Shown here in pieces: positions 17,215 to 26,463 of a DNA stretch of 64,000 nt; the stretch's first letter is position 1; each line of letters starts with the position of its first letter. Origin of the DNA: Streptococcus lutetiensis (GTDB lineage Bacteria; Bacillota; Bacilli; Lactobacillales; Streptococcaceae). Made by a program: the position numbers and the translations under genes. The stretch is from assembly GCF_900475675.1 (NCBI RefSeq), contig NZ_LS483403.1, positions 558,001-622,000 of the forward strand, given 5' to 3'. The notes under the pieces were generated by a model that saw only the letters and a program-made list of their open reading frames with translations, did no database searches and had not been told where the DNA came from.

Positions 17215-18948
17215 ATGACAGAAATGCTTAAAGGAATCGCCGCATCTGATGGTGTTGCTGTTGCTAAAGCGTACCTGCTCGTTCAACCTGATTTGTCATT
17301 TGAAACTGTTACAGTTGAAGATACAAGTGCAGAGGAAGCTCGCCTAGATGCCGCATTGAAAGCATCACAAGACGAGCTTTCTATTATACGTGAAAAAGCA
17401 GTAGAAACACTTGGCGAAGAAGCAGCTGCCGTATTTGACGCACATTTAATGGTGCTTGCTGACCCAGAAATGATCAGCCAAATTAAAGAAACTATTCGTG
17501 CAAAACAAATTAACGCAGAAGCAGGACTTAAAGAAGTGACTGATATGTTCATCACTATCTTTGAAGGAATGGATGATAACCCATACATGCAAGAACGTGC
17601 CGCAGATATCCGCGACGTTGCTAAACGTGTATTGGCTCACCTTCTTGGTGCTAAACTTCCAAACCCTGCTACAATTGATGAAGAATCAATCGTTATTGCA
17701 CACGATTTGACACCTTCTGATACTGCCCAATTGAACAAACAATTTGTTAAAGCCTTTGTTACAAACATTGGTGGACGTACAAGCCACTCAGCTATCATGG
17801 CTCGTACACTTGAAATTGCCGCTGTTCTTGGAACAAACGATATCACTAGCCGTGTTAAAGATGGTGATATCATTGCTGTAAACGGTATCACTGGTGAAGT
17901 TATCATCAACCCAACAGATGAACAAGTTGCTGAATTTAAAGCTGCTGGTGAAGCATATGTTAAACAAAAAGCTGAATGGGCTCTTCTTAAAGACGCTAAA
18001 ACAGTAACAGCTGATGGTAAACACTTTGAATTGGCAGCTAACATTGGTACACCTAAAGACGTTGAAGGTGTTAATGCTAATGGGGCAGAAGCAGTTGGTC
18101 TTTACCGTACAGAATTCTTGTACATGGATTCACAAGACTTCCCAACTGAAGATGAACAATATGAAGCATACAAGGCTGTTCTTGAAGGCATGAATGGTAA
18201 ACCAGTTGTGGTTCGTACAATGGATATCGGTGGAGATAAAGAACTTCCTTACTTCGACCTTCCAAAAGAAATGAACCCATTCCTTGGATTCCGTGCACTT
18301 CGTATTTCTATCTCAGAAACAGGAAATGCAATGTTCCGTACACAAATCCGTGCACTTCTTCGTGCATCTGTACACGGACAACTTCGTATCATGTTCCCAA
18401 TGGTTGCTCTTCTTAAAGAATTCCGTGCTGCTAAAGCAATCTTTGATGAAGAAAAAGCAAACCTTAAAGCTGAAGGTGTTGCCGTTTCAGATGATATCGA
18501 AGTTGGTATCATGATTGAAATCCCAGCTGCAGCTATGCTTGCTGACCAATTTGCGAAAGAAGTTGACTTCTTCTCAATCGGAACAAACGACCTTATCCAA
18601 TACACAATGGCTGCTGACCGTATGAACGAACAAGTTTCATACCTTTACCAACCATACAACCCATCAATCCTTCGTTTGATTAACAACGTTATCAAAGCAG
18701 CTCACGCTGAAGGTAAATGGGCTGGTATGTGTGGTGAAATGGCTGGTGACCAAAAAGCTGTTCCACTTCTTGTCGGAATGGGACTTGACGAGTTCTCTAT
18801 GTTAGCTACATCAATTCTTCGTACACGTAGCTTGATGAAGAAACTTGACACTGCTAAAATGCAAGAATACGCTAACCGCGCTCTTACAGAATGCTCAACA
18901 ATGGAAGAAGTTCTTGAGCTTAGCAAAGAATATGTTAATGTTGACTAA
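17215..18948 (+). CDS. ptsI: PTS enzyme I (phosphoenolpyruvate-protein phosphotransferase)
   Basis: Enzyme I takes phosphate from PEP and transfers it to HPr. The 577 residues show the N-terminal phosphohistidine domain with the phosphorylated His191 (counted from this start) in [12 protein letters not shown], and the C-terminal PEP-binding barrel with [28 protein letters not shown] and the active-site cysteine in [11 protein letters not shown]. The alternative ATG three codons later (17224) is also possible. The gene follows ptsH by 4 bases and shares its biased codon use. A strong terminator ends the operon at 18960-18991. Confidence 0.98.
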   Translation: MTEMLKGIAASDGVAVAKAYLLVQPDLSFETVTVEDTSAEEARLDAALKASQDELSIIREKAVETLGEEAAAVFDAHLMVLADPEMISQIKETIRAKQINAEAGLKEVTDMFITIFEGMDDNPYMQERAADIRDVAKRVLAHLLGAKLPNPATIDEESIVIAHDLTPSDTAQLNKQFVKAFVTNIGGRTSHSAIMARTLEIAAVLGTNDITSRVKDGDIIAVNGITGEVIINPTDEQVAEFKAAGEAYVKQKAEWALLKDAKTVTADGKHFELAANIGTPKDVEGVNANGAEAVGLYRTEFLYMDSQDFPTEDEQYEAYKAVLEGMNGKPVVVRTMDIGGDKELPYFDLPKEMNPFLGFRALRISISETGNAMFRTQIRALLRASVHGQLRIMFPMVALLKEFRAAKAIFDEEKANLKAEGVAVSDDIEVGIMIEIPAAAMLADQFAKEVDFFSIGTNDLIQYTMAADRMNEQVSYLYQPYNPSILRLINNVIKAAHAEGKWAGMCGEMAGDQKAVPLLVGMGLDEFSMLATSILRTRSLMKKLDTAKMQEYANRALTECSTMEEVLELSKEYVNVD

Positions 18949-18959
18949 TTAACATGAGG

Positions 18960-18991
18960 AAGCTTTTAACGCAAAGTTAAAAGCTTTTTTA
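18960..18991 (+). terminator. Terminator of ptsHI
   Basis: AAGCTTTTAAC (18960-18970) pairs with GTTAAAAGCTT around GCAAA, followed by a T run. Confidence 0.9.
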
Positions 18992-19309
18992 ATGTTAAGA
19001 AACCTAAAATGTTAAGTGATTTTAGTTATGAAACTAGGATTTTTTATAATGAAAAATATGCATTTTTTTGGATAAAATAAAAGAATCTATTAATTTTTAA
19101 AATTCTATAAATTCTGATATTATTATCGTTATAATAGTGTTTAGGTGCATTTTTTTGAATTTATAAAGTATATTTATAAGTTTTATAATTATAACTATTT
19201 GACACTACAAATTTTTTGTCTAAATTTTCAGAATTTTTTCGTTTTAAAATATTGAAAAAAGCTAAAAAAGTGATAAAATGGAGTTATCACATTTAAAAGG
19301 AGATATCGC
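18992..19309 (+). promoter_or_regulatory. gapN upstream region
   Basis: About 320 bases of very AT-rich DNA with no open reading frame. A promoter with TTGAAA (19252-19257), a 16-base spacer and TAAAAT (19274-19279) lies close to the gene; AAAGGAGA is the ribosome site. A CodY-like box lies just upstream of the -35 (see separate entry). I see nothing else specific in 18992-19220. Confidence 0.7.
19223..19237. promoter_or_regulatory. CodY-like box upstream of gapN
   Basis: AATTTTCAGAATTTT matches 13 of 15 positions of AATTTTCWGAAAATT, with the same two differing positions as the acnA box. It ends 14 bases before the gapN -35 hexamer. Confidence 0.55.
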
Positions 19310-20740
19310 TTGACTAAACAATATAAAAATTACGTCAACGGTGAGTGGAAACTTTCTAAAGAAGAAATCAAAATTTATGCTCCCGCAACTGGTGAAGAAC
19401 TTGGTTCTGTTCCTGCAATGAGCCAAGAAGAAGTAGACTACGTCTATGCATCAGCTAAAGCTGCTCAAAAAGCATGGCGTGCACTTTCATATGTAGAACG
19501 TGCTGAATACCTTCACAAAGCAGCTAATATTTTGATGCGTGATGCTGAAAAAATTGGTGCTGTACTTTCAAAGGAAATTGCTAAAGGTTATAAATCAGCT
19601 GTAGGTGAAGTTATCCGTACTGCTGAAATCATTAACTATGCCGCTGAAGAAGGCGTTCGTCTTGAAGGTGAAGTTCTTGAAGGTGGTAGCTTTGATCCAG
19701 CAAGCAAGAAAAAAATTGCTATCGTTCGTCGCGAACCAGTAGGTTTGGTGCTTGCTATTTCGCCATTTAACTACCCAATCAACCTCGCAGGTTCTAAGAT
19801 TGCTCCTGCCCTTATTTCAGGGAATGTTGTTGCCCTTAAACCACCTACGCAAGGTTCTATCTCAGGTCTTCTTTTGGCTGAAGCATTTGCTGAAGCTGGA
19901 CTTCCTGCAGGTGTATTTAGCACAATCACTGGACGTGGTTCTGTTATCGGTGACTACATTGTAGAACACGAAGCTGTTAATTACATCAACTTCACTGGTT
20001 CAACACCAGTTGGTGAACACATTGGTCACTTGGCTGGTATGCGTCCAATCATGCTTGAACTTGGTGGTAAAGACTCAGCTATCGTTCTTGAAGATGCTGA
20101 TCTTGACTTGGCTGCTAAAAACATCGTTGCTGGTGCTTATGGATACTCAGGTCAACGTTGTACAGCCGTAAAACGTGTTCTTGTTATGGATAGCATTGCT
20201 GACAAGTTGGTTGAAAAAGTTTCTGCACTTGTAAACAACTTGACTGTTGGTATGCCGGAAGACAATGCTGACATCACACCACTTATCGATACAAAAGCCG
20301 CTGACTATGTTGAAGGTCTTATCAAAGACGCTCAAGAAAAAGGTGCTAAAGAAGTTATCTCATTCAAACGTGAAGGTAACCTCATCAGCCCAGTCTTGTT
20401 CGATAACGTTACAACTGACATGCGCTTGGCTTGGGAAGAACCATTTGGTCCAGTCCTTCCATTTATCCGTGTGAACTCAGTTGAAGAAGCCATTGAAATT
20501 TCAAACAAATCTGAATACGGTCTTCAAGCTTCTGTATTTACAAATAACTTCCCATTGGCATTCAAGATTGCTGAACAACTTGAAGTGGGTACTGTTCACA
20601 TTAACAGCAAAACACAACGTGGTACAGATAACTTCCCATTCCTTGGTGCTAAAAAATCTGGTGCTGGAGTGCAAGGTGTGAAATACTCTATCGAAGCTAT
20701 GACAACTGTCAAATCTACTGTATTTGATATTGCCAAATAA
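19310..20740 (+). CDS. gapN: NADP-dependent non-phosphorylating glyceraldehyde-3-phosphate dehydrogenase
   Basis: GapN oxidises glyceraldehyde 3-phosphate directly to 3-phosphoglycerate. It makes NADPH and skips one ATP step, and is a main NADPH source in streptococci lacking the oxidative pentose branch. The 476-residue aldehyde dehydrogenase has the catalytic Cys284 in YSGQRCTAVKR and the general base Glu250 in LELGGKDS, the positions known for the S. mutans enzyme. The start is TTG at 19310, supported by AAAGGAGA nine bases upstream and by the family N-terminus TKQYKNYVNGEW. It is monocistronic with its own promoter and terminator. Confidence 0.96.
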   Translation: MTKQYKNYVNGEWKLSKEEIKIYAPATGEELGSVPAMSQEEVDYVYASAKAAQKAWRALSYVERAEYLHKAANILMRDAEKIGAVLSKEIAKGYKSAVGEVIRTAEIINYAAEEGVRLEGEVLEGGSFDPASKKKIAIVRREPVGLVLAISPFNYPINLAGSKIAPALISGNVVALKPPTQGSISGLLLAEAFAEAGLPAGVFSTITGRGSVIGDYIVEHEAVNYINFTGSTPVGEHIGHLAGMRPIMLELGGKDSAIVLEDADLDLAAKNIVAGAYGYSGQRCTAVKRVLVMDSIADKLVEKVSALVNNLTVGMPEDNADITPLIDTKAADYVEGLIKDAQEKGAKEVISFKREGNLISPVLFDNVTTDMRLAWEEPFGPVLPFIRVNSVEEAIEISNKSEYGLQASVFTNNFPLAFKIAEQLEVGTVHINSKTQRGTDNFPFLGAKKSGAGVQGVKYSIEAMTTVKSTVFDIAK

Positions 20741-20747
20741 TACAGTT

Positions 20748-20776
20748 AAGGTTAGAACATTGTTCTAGCCTTTTTA
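20748..20776 (+). terminator. Terminator of gapN
   Basis: AGGTTAGAACA (20749-20759) pairs with TGTTCTAGCCT (20761-20771) with one G-U pair, followed by TTTTATTTTTT. Confidence 0.82.
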
Positions 20777-20868
20777 TTTTTTTCTGAAATAGGCGTAAGT
20801 AGACTTGTACTTTTTTTGAAATTTTTTAGAAATTATTTCTTTTTTCTAATGTTTTTACACTTTTAATT

Positions 20869-20884
20869 ATGAAAACGCATACTT
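20869..20884. promoter_or_regulatory. cre-like site (CcpA) upstream of the PEP carboxykinase-like gene
   Basis: ATGAAAACGCATACTT fits the cre consensus WTGNAANCGNWNNCWW at every fixed position. It lies 42 bases before the start codon and just upstream of a possible -10 (TAGAAT, 20891-20896), a place where CcpA would repress. Confidence 0.65.
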
Positions 20885-20925
20885 TTTTGATAGAATAAAG
20901 TTAACCATACAATAGGAGGTAGAAA

Positions 20926-22569
20926 ATGGTAACACGTAATCAATTTTCAACTTTAGAAATGCGCAAATCAAGTCCGTATTTTTCTGCATTAAAAACTATT
21001 GTCGAAACAGCATTTTATGAAAATCAGGTTCACCCGATTAAAACCTTAGAAGAAGCTTATCAATTAGCTTCCAATGCTGCAGGTACAGTGATTTTGGATA
21101 TGCCTGTCATTCATACTAAGGAATTGGGTCTACCTTCCTATGCTCGTGTGTTGTTAACAAATTCTGGAGCAGTAGTTGGACGAACAGCGAAAGCCCGTCG
21201 AATTTTTGGGCAAGATGAAGAGGAAGATGAGTGTTTGTTATCCATTGTCAGAAGTGCCGTCTATCAGGCACATCGTCGCCAATTTTACAAAGCAGATGCT
21301 ATTGTTGGGTTAGATGAAGAATTTATGGTGCGTGCTCACTTGATGGTACCAGAAGAAGAGATCAATAACCTTTATTCATGGTTATTGAACTTTCAAATTC
21401 TGGATGAAGAATTCAAAAATCGTTTGAAAGTTTCTAAAGTCTACAATGAAGATGATATTTTTGTCTTCTTTAATCCAAGATGGTCTCATCCAGATTACCC
21501 AGATGGCTTGGTCTATTTTGATACTAATCACAACTGTGTAGCTATTTTAGGACTCAATTACTTTGGTGAATTGAAGAAAGCAACTTTGACACTTGCCTGG
21601 GGAACGGCTGCACGTAATGGTTACGTGTCATGCCACGGTGGTTTGAAGATTTTTCAAGGAAAAGAAGGTCAGAAGGATTATGTAGCTTCATTCTTTGGTT
21701 TGTCAGGTTCAGGAAAATCAACTTTGACTCACGCTAAACACAATGGAAAATATGATATCAAAGTTTTACACGATGATGCTTTTGTTATTTCTGAAAAAGA
21801 TGGCTCATCAATTGCTCTAGAACCATCATATTTTGATAAGACAAACGATTACCCAACAGGACACCCTGAACAAGATTTCTTTGTGACAGTTCAGAACTGC
21901 GGTGTGACTTTGGATGAAAATGGTCGTAAAAAATTGATGACAGAAGATATCCGAAATGGTAACGGTCGAACGGTTAAATCTCGTTTCGCGACACCAAATC
22001 GTGTTGACCATATCGAAGAACCGATTAATGCCATCTTTTGGATTATGAAAGACGATTCTCTACCTCCATTGATTAAGGTTAATGACCCTCTCATGGCAGC
22101 AACGATGGGATGTACCTTGATGACTAAACGGTCAAGTGCTGAAAATATTGAAGGAAATAAGCAAACACTTGTCATCGAACCATTTGCCAACCCATTTAGG
22201 GTTTATCCGCTCGTTGAAGATTATCAAAAATTCCGTTCACTATTTGAAGGAGATGTTGATTGTTACATCATCAATACTGGTACTTACATGGGACAAAGTA
22301 TTCCGAAAGAAGTTTCTTTAGGAATTATTGAAAAATTAGTTGATGGTGATGCTGAGTTTAAAGATTTTGGGCCAATCGAAGGTTTCCAATATTTAGATTT
22401 GGCAGAATACCCTGTTCATCATTTTGACAGCAAGTATAAACAACTCATCCGTTCACGTATGCAGTTCCGTTTGAATTATTTGCTTTCATTCAACCAAAAC
22501 AATCCAAAGCTTGCTTTGCCAGTTGAAGCTATTTCACGTTTGGAAAAAGTGATTAATAATTTGAAATAG
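20926..22569 (+). CDS. pckA: ATP-type phosphoenolpyruvate carboxykinase family protein, divergent
   Basis: PEP carboxykinase interconverts oxaloacetate and PEP with ATP/ADP. Length (547) fits the ATP-type enzyme. Visible active-site elements are LNYFGELKK (Tyr and the Lys pair, GxxYAGEMKK in classical enzymes), the kinase-1a P-loop FFGLSGSGKSTLTH and the metal-binding VLHDDAF. The usual P-loop is GTGKTT, and the classical GDDEHGW loop is replaced here by LHDDAFVIS, so the protein belongs to a divergent branch. AGGAGG lies before the ATG. The cre-like site upstream fits carbon catabolite repression. Without TCA branch genes beyond 2-oxoglutarate nearby, it may run in the PEP-to-oxaloacetate (anaplerotic) direction; that is inference. 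Confidence 0.7.
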   Translation: MVTRNQFSTLEMRKSSPYFSALKTIVETAFYENQVHPIKTLEEAYQLASNAAGTVILDMPVIHTKELGLPSYARVLLTNSGAVVGRTAKARRIFGQDEEEDECLLSIVRSAVYQAHRRQFYKADAIVGLDEEFMVRAHLMVPEEEINNLYSWLLNFQILDEEFKNRLKVSKVYNEDDIFVFFNPRWSHPDYPDGLVYFDTNHNCVAILGLNYFGELKKATLTLAWGTAARNGYVSCHGGLKIFQGKEGQKDYVASFFGLSGSGKSTLTHAKHNGKYDIKVLHDDAFVISEKDGSSIALEPSYFDKTNDYPTGHPEQDFFVTVQNCGVTLDENGRKKLMTEDIRNGNGRTVKSRFATPNRVDHIEEPINAIFWIMKDDSLPPLIKVNDPLMAATMGCTLMTKRSSAENIEGNKQTLVIEPFANPFRVYPLVEDYQKFRSLFEGDVDCYIINTGTYMGQSIPKEVSLGIIEKLVDGDAEFKDFGPIEGFQYLDLAEYPVHHFDSKYKQLIRSRMQFRLNYLLSFNQNNPKLALPVEAISRLEKVINNLK

Positions 22570-22628
22570 GACATAAAATCACGAAAAGGATGACAATGAT
22601 TGTATATTGTCATATTTTAAGGACATAA

Positions 22629-22664
22629 AAAACGAGGCTGGACATTTTGTCCTAGTCTCGTTTT
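22629..22664. terminator. Bidirectional terminator between the pckA-like gene and the helicase gene
   Basis: AACGAGGCTGGAC pairs with GTCCTAGTCTCGTT around ATTTT. There is one mismatched position, with A and T runs on the two sides. Confidence 0.85.
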
Positions 22665-22673
22665 GCTTTGAGT

Positions 22674-23756
22674 TTATTTCAAATGTATTTTTTGATTTTT
22701 AAGATAAACTTCTGAAACAGGTGCGTATTTCTTGAGTTTTTTCAATTCTTCTTTGTGGGTAACGAAAGTAATCACCACACCTGATTTTCCCATACGTCCT
22801 GTACGTCCAGTACGGTGGGTGTAAGTTTCTTTATCACGTGCGAGGTCAAAATTGATAACGTATTCGAGGTTTTCAATGTCGATTCCACGTGCTACTAGGT
22901 CAGTAGCAAGAAGAAGTGAAAGCTCATGGTTCTTGAATTTTTCAAGAATAACTTTACGGAATTTAACGTTAATGTCAGAAGCAAGAGAAACGGCCTGAAC
23001 ATCGTTGAACTGTAGACGCTCTTCAGCAGCACCTAAATCAGATAGGCTGTTGAAGAAAACCAAGCCACGAAATTCTGGAATATTTGAGAATTTGCGAAGT
23101 AAGTCAAGGCGATCACGTTTATCAACAGAGATGTAGTAGTGAACGATTTGATCAAGTTTTTGATTAGAAAGGTCAATTGTCAAAGTGTTTTCTGCAAGAA
23201 CTTCAGGGTCAACTTTATCAGTTGCACTCATGTAAATCATTTGGTGGTCACGTGGCACACGATGAATAATATTTTCAACGAAATGATATTGTGAGTCACT
23301 AAGCAATTCGTCAAATTCGTCTAAGATGATTGTGTCAACATTCATCATTTTGATTTTTTTATGTTTAACGAGTTCGAAGACACGACCTGGTGTTCCAATG
23401 AGAATTTCAGGACCTTTTTTCAAGCGTTCGATTTGACGTTTTTGGCTTGAGCCAGAAATAAAGAGTTGTGTAGACAGGTTTAATGGCTCAGCCCATGTTT
23501 TAGTGACTTCAAAAATTTGCCCAGCCAACTCGGTGTTTGGAGCTAAGATAAGCAGTTGCTGAGATTTTTTAGGTTTTAATTTTAGGAGTGCTGGAAAGAG
23601 ATAGGCTAGGGTTTTACCAGTACCAGTTGGGCTAATGCCGAGTAAGTTATCTCCTTGTGAAATAGGTTCAAACACTTGTTTTTGAATGTCTGTTAGGTCA
23701 GAAAAGCCAAGTGTTTTTAGCTGTTCCTGCCAGACTTGTGGAAATTGTGAAATCAT
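22674..23756 (-). CDS. DEAD-box family RNA helicase (short form)
   Basis: A compact two-RecA-domain helicase of 360 residues with essentially no C-terminal extension. Motifs in order: Q motif (FSDLTDIQKQVF), I SPTGTGKTLAY, Ia LAPNTELAGQ, Ib TPGRV, II DEFD (instead of DEAD), III SAT, V ATDLVARGIDI, VI HRTGRTGRMGKSG. It probably acts in ribosome assembly or RNA decay at low temperature, as related streptococcal helicases are thought to. Motif II with Phe in place of Ala is unusual, but the catalytic D and E and final D are kept. It is convergent with the pckA-like gene and divergent from udk. Confidence 0.9.
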   Translation of the reverse strand: MISQFPQVWQEQLKTLGFSDLTDIQKQVFEPISQGDNLLGISPTGTGKTLAYLFPALLKLKPKKSQQLLILAPNTELAGQIFEVTKTWAEPLNLSTQLFISGSSQKRQIERLKKGPEILIGTPGRVFELVKHKKIKMMNVDTIILDEFDELLSDSQYHFVENIIHRVPRDHQMIYMSATDKVDPEVLAENTLTIDLSNQKLDQIVHYYISVDKRDRLDLLRKFSNIPEFRGLVFFNSLSDLGAAEERLQFNDVQAVSLASDINVKFRKVILEKFKNHELSLLLATDLVARGIDIENLEYVINFDLARDKETYTHRTGRTGRMGKSGVVITFVTHKEELKKLKKYAPVSEVYLKNQKIHLK

Positions 23757-23911
23757 AGTTTTCCTTTTCTATTCTATCTAGTCTTTACTTCATTATAACA
23801 TAGAAAAAGCTAACTTTTTTTATTTAAAGGGTAAGTAAGGGATTTCAATGTTTGAAAATTTTAAAAAAAGTAGTAGAATAGATAGGAAATATTTTTTATT
23901 TGGAGTAATAA

Positions 23912-24544
23912 ATGCGTAAAAAACCTATTATTATTGGTGTGACTGGTGGTTCTGGAGGCGGAAAAACCAGTGTTTCTAAAGCAATTTTGGCTAACTTTCA
24001 AGACCAAAAAATTGCTATGATTCAACACGACTCTTACTACAAAGATCAAAGCCACTTGACTTTTGAAGAACGTGTTTCAACTAACTATGACCACCCACTT
24101 GCTTTTGATACTGATTTGATGATTGAACACATCAATGAATTGATTGCAGGTCGCCCAGTAGATATTCCAATTTACGACTACACACTACACACTCGTAGTG
24201 AAAAAACATATCGTCAAGAACCTCAAGATGTTATCATCGTTGAAGGTATCTTGGTCCTTGAAGACAAACGTCTTCGTGATTTGATGGATATCAAACTTTT
24301 TGTTGATACTGATGACGATATCCGTATCATCCGTCGTATTAAACGTGATATGGAAGAACGCGGACGTAGCCTTGATAGTGTTATTGAACAATACACTTCT
24401 GTGGTTAAACCAATGTTCCACCAATTTATCGAACCAACAAAACGTTATGCTGACATCATCATCCCAGAAGGTGCTTCAAACGTTGTCGCAATTGACCTTA
24501 TCAACACCAAAATTGCTGCAATTTTGAAAGAAAATGGAGAATAA
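23912..24544 (+). CDS. udk: Uridine kinase
   Basis: Phosphorylates uridine and cytidine in pyrimidine salvage. At 210 residues it has the P-loop [17 protein letters not shown], the HDSYYKDQ substrate loop, YDYTLHTRS and the lid [21 protein letters not shown], all typical of Udk. A weak ribosome site (GGAG about 10 bases upstream) precedes the ATG. The gene stands alone between the helicase gene and the leucine leader. Confidence 0.96.
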   Translation: MRKKPIIIGVTGGSGGGKTSVSKAILANFQDQKIAMIQHDSYYKDQSHLTFEERVSTNYDHPLAFDTDLMIEHINELIAGRPVDIPIYDYTLHTRSEKTYRQEPQDVIIVEGILVLEDKRLRDLMDIKLFVDTDDDIRIIRRIKRDMEERGRSLDSVIEQYTSVVKPMFHQFIEPTKRYADIIIPEGASNVVAIDLINTKIAAILKENGE

Positions 24545-24585
24545 GTGAAGGGTTGGAAAATCCAGCTCTTTTTACTTTTGGTAAT

Positions 24586-24600
24586 TATTTTCAGAAAATT
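24586..24600. promoter_or_regulatory. CodY box of the leucine operon
   Basis: TATTTTCAGAAAATT matches AATTTTCWGAAAATT in 14 of 15 positions and lies 21 bases before the -35 hexamer of the leucine promoter. CodY is known to repress branched-chain amino acid genes when isoleucine, leucine and valine are abundant. Confidence 0.82.
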
Positions 24601-24621
24601 TATTTTATTTAGATTATTCTG

Positions 24622-24650
24622 TTGACTTTTAATTAATAAAAGAGTATTAT
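24622..24650 (+). promoter_or_regulatory. Promoter of the leucine operon
   Basis: TTGACT (24622-24627), a 17-base spacer and TATTAT (24645-24650). Confidence 0.82.
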
Positions 24651-24686
24651 GTAAAAAAACGAAAAACATCGAAGGGAAAAAAGTCA

Positions 24687-24734
24687 ATGATATTCACAAC
24701 AATGACAGTCTTGCTATTGCGTGATGAGGGCTAG
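24687..24734 (+). CDS. leuL: Leucine leader peptide (15 residues)
   Basis: A short frame behind GAAGGG encodes MIFTTMTVLLLRDEG, with three consecutive leucine codons (TTG, CTA, TTG) after Val. Its stop lies inside the first arm of the attenuator hairpin series. This is the classic arrangement for ribosome-mediated attenuation by leucyl-tRNA supply. The gene is too short for normal gene finders; the assignment rests on the Leu run, the ribosome site and the following RNA folds. Confidence 0.78.
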   Translation: MIFTTMTVLLLRDEG

Positions 24735-24812
24735 TGCATAAGAGCATTAGTCCTGTTTGGCTTACCAAGCGGGATGAAAACATCTCGCTTAACCGTGAGA
24801 TGTTTTTATTTT
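24728..24812 (+). promoter_or_regulatory. Leucine operon attenuator
   Basis: Several competing pairings are visible. GGGCTAGTGC (24728-24737) pairs with GCATTAGTCC (24744-24753). AAGCGGGATG (24767-24776) pairs with CATCTCGCTT (24781-24790), a ten-pair antiterminator. AAAACATCTC (24777-24786) pairs with GAGATGTTTT (24797-24806), followed by T-rich sequence: the terminator. CTGTTTGG can also pair with CCAAGCGG, competing with the antiterminator. The antiterminator and terminator exclude each other, because both use CATCTC. Confidence 0.8.
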
Positions 24813-24850
24813 TATCTTAATGTTTTTGCTAGAATTAGAAAGAGGTTACT

Positions 24851-26416
24851 ATGCGTAAAGTTGAATTTCTTGATACCACTCTTCGTGATGGTGAACAGAC
24901 CCCAGGCGTGAATTTTTCTGTGAAAGAAAAAGTTGCTATTGCAAAGCAACTTGAAAAATGGGGAATTGCATCTATTGAAGCTGGTTTTCCAGCAGCAAGT
25001 CCAGATTCATTTGAAGCGGTTCGTCAAATTTCAGAAGCAATGACTACAACTGCTGTGTCTGGTTTAGCACGTTCTGTAAAGTCAGATATTGATGCGTGTT
25101 ATGAAGCATTGAAAGATGCTAAATATCCACAATGTCATGTCTTCATTGCTACAAGTCCTATTCACCGCGAATACAAATTGAAAAAGACAAAAGAAGAAAT
25201 TCTTGATATCATCAAAGAGCATGTAACTTATGCGCGTAGTAAATTTGACGTAGTTGAATTTTCACCAGAAGATGCCACACGTACTGAACTTGATTATCTG
25301 CTTGAGGTAGTTCAAACAGCGGTTGATGCAGGGGCTACTTACATTAATATTCCTGATACTGTCGGCTTTACGACACCAGAAGAGTTTGGAAATATCTTTA
25401 AGTATCTTATTGAAAATGTAACATCTGACCATGAGATTATTTTTAGCCCGCACTGCCACGATGACCTTGGTATGGCAATGGCTAATACGCTAGCAGCTAT
25501 AAAGAATGGTGCTGGCCGTGTTGAAGGTACAGTAAATGGAATCGGAGAACGAGCTGGAAACGTAGCGCTCGAAGAAATTGCTGTCGCTCTTAATATTCGT
25601 GAGGACTATTATCAAGCAACCTCTGATATTGTTCTTAACGAAACAGTTAACACTTCAGAATTGGTTTCTCGCTTCTCAGGTATTCCAATTCCTAAAAATA
25701 AAGCAGTTGTTGGTGGAAATGCCTTCTCACATGAATCAGGGATTCACCAAGATGGTGTGCTTAAAAATCCACTTACTTATGAAATCATTACACCAGAGCT
25801 TGTTGGGGTTAAGCACAACTCACTTCCGCTTGGAAAACTTTCAGGTCGACATGCTTTTGTTGAAAAATTAAAAGAACTTGAAATTGCGTTTGAAGAGGCT
25901 GAAATTAAACCACTCTTTGCTAAATTCAAAAAGTTGGCTGATAAGAAAACAGAAATTACAGACGCTGATATCCGTGCTTTGGTTGCTGGTACAGAGATTG
26001 AAAATCCAGAAGGCTTCCATTTTGGAGATTTGAAATTGACGTCTAATCCAGACGAAACGGTTACTGCTGAGGTGACAATGATTAATGCTGAAGATGAAGA
26101 AGTTGATGTAACAGCAGATGGTAAAGGTTCTGTTGAAGCTGTCTACAATGCCGTTGATAAATTCTTCAACCAAAAAGTTCGTTTACTAAGCTACACAATG
26201 GATGCTGTGACTGATGGCATTGATTCTCAAGCTCGCGTGTCTGTATCAGTTGAAAACAGTGATTCAGGTACGATTTTTAATGCTTCAGGTATTGATTTTG
26301 ATGTGTTAAAAGCTGGTGCGATTGCTTACGTGAATGCAAATGCGCTTGTTCAAAAAGAAAATGCGGGAGAAATTGGCAAATCTGTTTCATTTCGTGATGT
26401 GCCAACAAATGACTAA
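24851..26416 (+). CDS. leuA: 2-isopropylmalate synthase
   Basis: First committed step of leucine synthesis: acetyl-CoA plus 2-ketoisovalerate. The 521 residues contain the DRE-TIM barrel with FLDTTLRDGEQTPGV, the metal ligands in HCHDDLGMA and GTVNGIGERAGN, and HQDGVLKNP. From about residue 390 there is the C-terminal LeuA regulatory domain, where leucine feedback inhibition acts. The ribosome site is AAAGAGG before ATG. It is the first gene after the attenuator. Confidence 0.97.
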   Translation: MRKVEFLDTTLRDGEQTPGVNFSVKEKVAIAKQLEKWGIASIEAGFPAASPDSFEAVRQISEAMTTTAVSGLARSVKSDIDACYEALKDAKYPQCHVFIATSPIHREYKLKKTKEEILDIIKEHVTYARSKFDVVEFSPEDATRTELDYLLEVVQTAVDAGATYINIPDTVGFTTPEEFGNIFKYLIENVTSDHEIIFSPHCHDDLGMAMANTLAAIKNGAGRVEGTVNGIGERAGNVALEEIAVALNIREDYYQATSDIVLNETVNTSELVSRFSGIPIPKNKAVVGGNAFSHESGIHQDGVLKNPLTYEIITPELVGVKHNSLPLGKLSGRHAFVEKLKELEIAFEEAEIKPLFAKFKKLADKKTEITDADIRALVAGTEIENPEGFHFGDLKLTSNPDETVTAEVTMINAEDEEVDVTADGKGSVEAVYNAVDKFFNQKVRLLSYTMDAVTDGIDSQARVSVSVENSDSGTIFNASGIDFDVLKAGAIAYVNANALVQKENAGEIGKSVSFRDVPTND

Positions 26417-26463
26417 GAAAGGAAGTCGCGTGAGAATTTGATTATTTCACGCAAGGGATAAAG

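Noticed and set aside
24651..24812. T-box leader for the leucine operon
   Set aside because: No GGATGGTACCGCG-like T-box and no stem I pattern; instead a short frame with a Leu run and a leader-peptide type attenuator.
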